From the IMG/VR virus record IMGVR_UViG_3300043395_000246, positions 1-23,349 of that record: a stretch of DNA of 23,349 bases; one strand, given 5' to 3'. The notes beneath the pieces were generated by a model. The model worked only from the letters and a program-made list of their open reading frames with translations, had not been told where the DNA came from and searched no databases. Shown here piece by piece: positions 22,742 to 23,349 of this stretch (its first letter is position 1; each line of letters begins with the position of its first letter). The position numbers were made by a program, and so were the translations under genes. The DNA is from a virus.

Positions 22742-22769
22742 CAAATATAACAATTTTTAAATTATCCAA
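22742..22769 (-). promoter_or_regulatory. Bacteroidota-type promoter for the leader RNA
   Basis: On the minus strand TTG (22769-22767), a 17-nt spacer, then TATATTTG (22749-22742), an exact TAnnTTTG. Spacing and -7 octamer are identical to the promoter of the XRE unit. Transcription would start a few bases before hairpin 1. The TTG lies within the last codons of the small HTH gene. Confidence 0.75.
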
Positions 22770-22911
22770 CTAAATACCGACGCTTTAGTTCAGTATAAAT
22801 TGTGCCATAACATCGGTCAAGTTCGATTGCAATTACTTTAATTGGCTTTCGGTCTTGCCAGCATTCAAATATTTTTGCCTTTTCTTCGTCACTTATTTTT
22901 CGCCTCTTCAT
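22762..22911 (-). CDS. Small 49-residue HTH protein
   Basis: The frame runs from ATG 22911 to TAA 22764-22762. It reads MKRRKISDEEKAKIFECWQD, then RKPIKVIAIELDRCYGTIYT and ends ELKRRYLVG. The sequence outlines three short helices with a resolvase- or homeodomain-like helix-turn-helix: IKVIAIELD, a turn, and GTIYTELKRR as the recognition helix. It overlaps the upstream gene by 23 bp and reads on the same strand. It may be a small early regulator or DNA-binding accessory. The call rests on pattern; the length leaves little more to judge. Confidence 0.7.
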   Translation of the reverse strand: MKRRKISDEEKAKIFECWQDRKPIKVIAIELDRCYGTIYTELKRRYLVG

Positions 22912-23254
22912 GGTCCTTTAAAATTTGGTCTATTGCTGCCAAGCAATCATGAAACACCAAGCCTCCCTGGTCGATTGAATTGTGCAACCGCTCAAATAAA
23001 CTGACAAACTCGTGAAACTGTTTTATAGTCACCTCGCCGCCGTCGTAATTTTCTAAGAATCTAAATGCCTCGGTCGACTTACGCTTTAGCGCGTTAATCA
23101 TATTTTTGTGCTTTGTCTTTAAATCACCGTCAAAGGCTTTCAGCATTGTCACGTCCTCGTAATAATCCAACATGATTTCCTGGAGCGCCAAGTAAACCAA
23201 GTATTTTTGGGTTGCACGATGGTTCAATTCCAAAATTATTTCTTCCCGTGTCAT
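22889..23254 (-). CDS. Unknown 121-residue helical protein
   Basis: I do not recognise this protein. It is predicted helical and charged throughout (MTREEIILELNHRATQKYLV at the start, LKTKHKNMINALKRKSTEAF near residues 45-64, FHEFVSLFERLHNSIDQGGL near 80-99). It has no cysteine clusters, membrane segments or nucleotide-binding motif. The ATG overlaps the stop of the upstream winged-helix fragment by 4 bp and its end overlaps the small HTH gene. It belongs to the early replication gene string, so an early accessory role is likely but unproven. Confidence 0.65.
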   Translation of the reverse strand: MTREEIILELNHRATQKYLVYLALQEIMLDYYEDVTMLKAFDGDLKTKHKNMINALKRKSTEAFRFLENYDGGEVTIKQFHEFVSLFERLHNSIDQGGLVFHDCLAAIDQILKDHEEAKNK

Positions 23255-23349
23255 TTCTTTAAAATATAGCGTGCAACTCTTTTCCCGTTTTCCAACGTAA
23301 CCATATCGGTCACAATGTTTAAACCTTTGTCTCTTAGATCAGCGATTCG
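23251..23349 (-). CDS. Winged-helix DNA-binding protein, C-terminal fragment
   Basis: Only the last 32 codons are inside the window: RIADLRDKGLNIVTDMVTLE, then NGKRVARYILKK and TGA. The pattern R-I-x-x-L-R-x-x-G-x-x-I followed by a GK-x-x-x-Y-x-L strand is typical of the wing of small helix-turn-helix proteins (HTH_39-like) common in phages and mobile elements. The stop overlaps the next ATG (ATGA). Start and N-terminus lie outside. Confidence 0.6.
   Translation of the reverse strand, partial: RIADLRDKGLNIVTDMVTLENGKRVARYILKK

Noticed and set aside
1-23349. tRNA genes, integrase, lysis genes or insertion sequences
   Set aside because: I looked for cloverleaf-like segments, recombinase or transposase motifs and endolysin motifs and found none that could be supported; a lysogenic lifestyle can therefore not be claimed.

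Overview
The window is about 23 kb of a tailed-phage genome (free phage or prophage; no integrase or attachment site is visible). It reads as a siphovirus of a Bacteroidota host. Every convincing gene is on the minus strand, so reading runs from high to low coordinates. Head genes are HK97-like (portal, MuF head protein, U35-type prohead protease, HK97-fold capsid), followed by connectors, tail-tube proteins, a frameshifted tail chaperone, a tape measure, a tail-tip protein and a fibre. The host assignment rests on three things: Bacteroidota-type promoters (TAnnTTTG, twice with a TTG exactly 17 nt upstream), A-rich start regions without Shine-Dalgarno sequences, and fibre repeats of a kind common in Bacteroidota phages.

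Layout in transcription order. (1) 23349-19510, replication and recombination: a winged-helix fragment, an unknown protein, a 49-residue HTH protein, a promoter with a structured leader RNA ending in a terminator, a DnaD-like initiator carrying iteron-like repeats (likely origin), an unknown protein, a C5 cytosine methyltransferase with a long nested second frame, a small protein with an SSB-like tail, a 49-residue membrane protein and a RusA-type resolvase. (2) 19489-18943: a self-contained unit of XRE regulator plus an 83-residue unknown, with its own promoter and terminator. (3) 18920-18341: a class I methyltransferase with a terminator. (4) 18307-16851: small and large terminase. (5) 16819-14046: portal, MuF head protein and a GT25-like glycosyltransferase, ending in a terminator. 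(6) 14036-12043: protease and capsid as a promoter-to-terminator unit. (7) 11996-8763: GT4 glycosyltransferase, three connector or completion proteins, a DUF3168-like protein and tail-tube protein 1. (8) 8729-1: tail-tube protein 2, tail chaperone with a -1 frameshift at an A10 run, tape measure, tail-tip protein with an inserted seven-repeat propeller-like domain, and a fibre that runs off the window.

Points that deserve attention: the roughly 85-nt leader RNA whose first and last hairpin loops are complementary; the 11-bp tandem repeats next to an AT-rich tract inside the initiator gene; the 246-codon frame nested in the methyltransferase; two glycosyltransferases embedded among virion genes; a shared promoter-like box before three structural units; and two 49-residue genes that standard length cut-offs miss.
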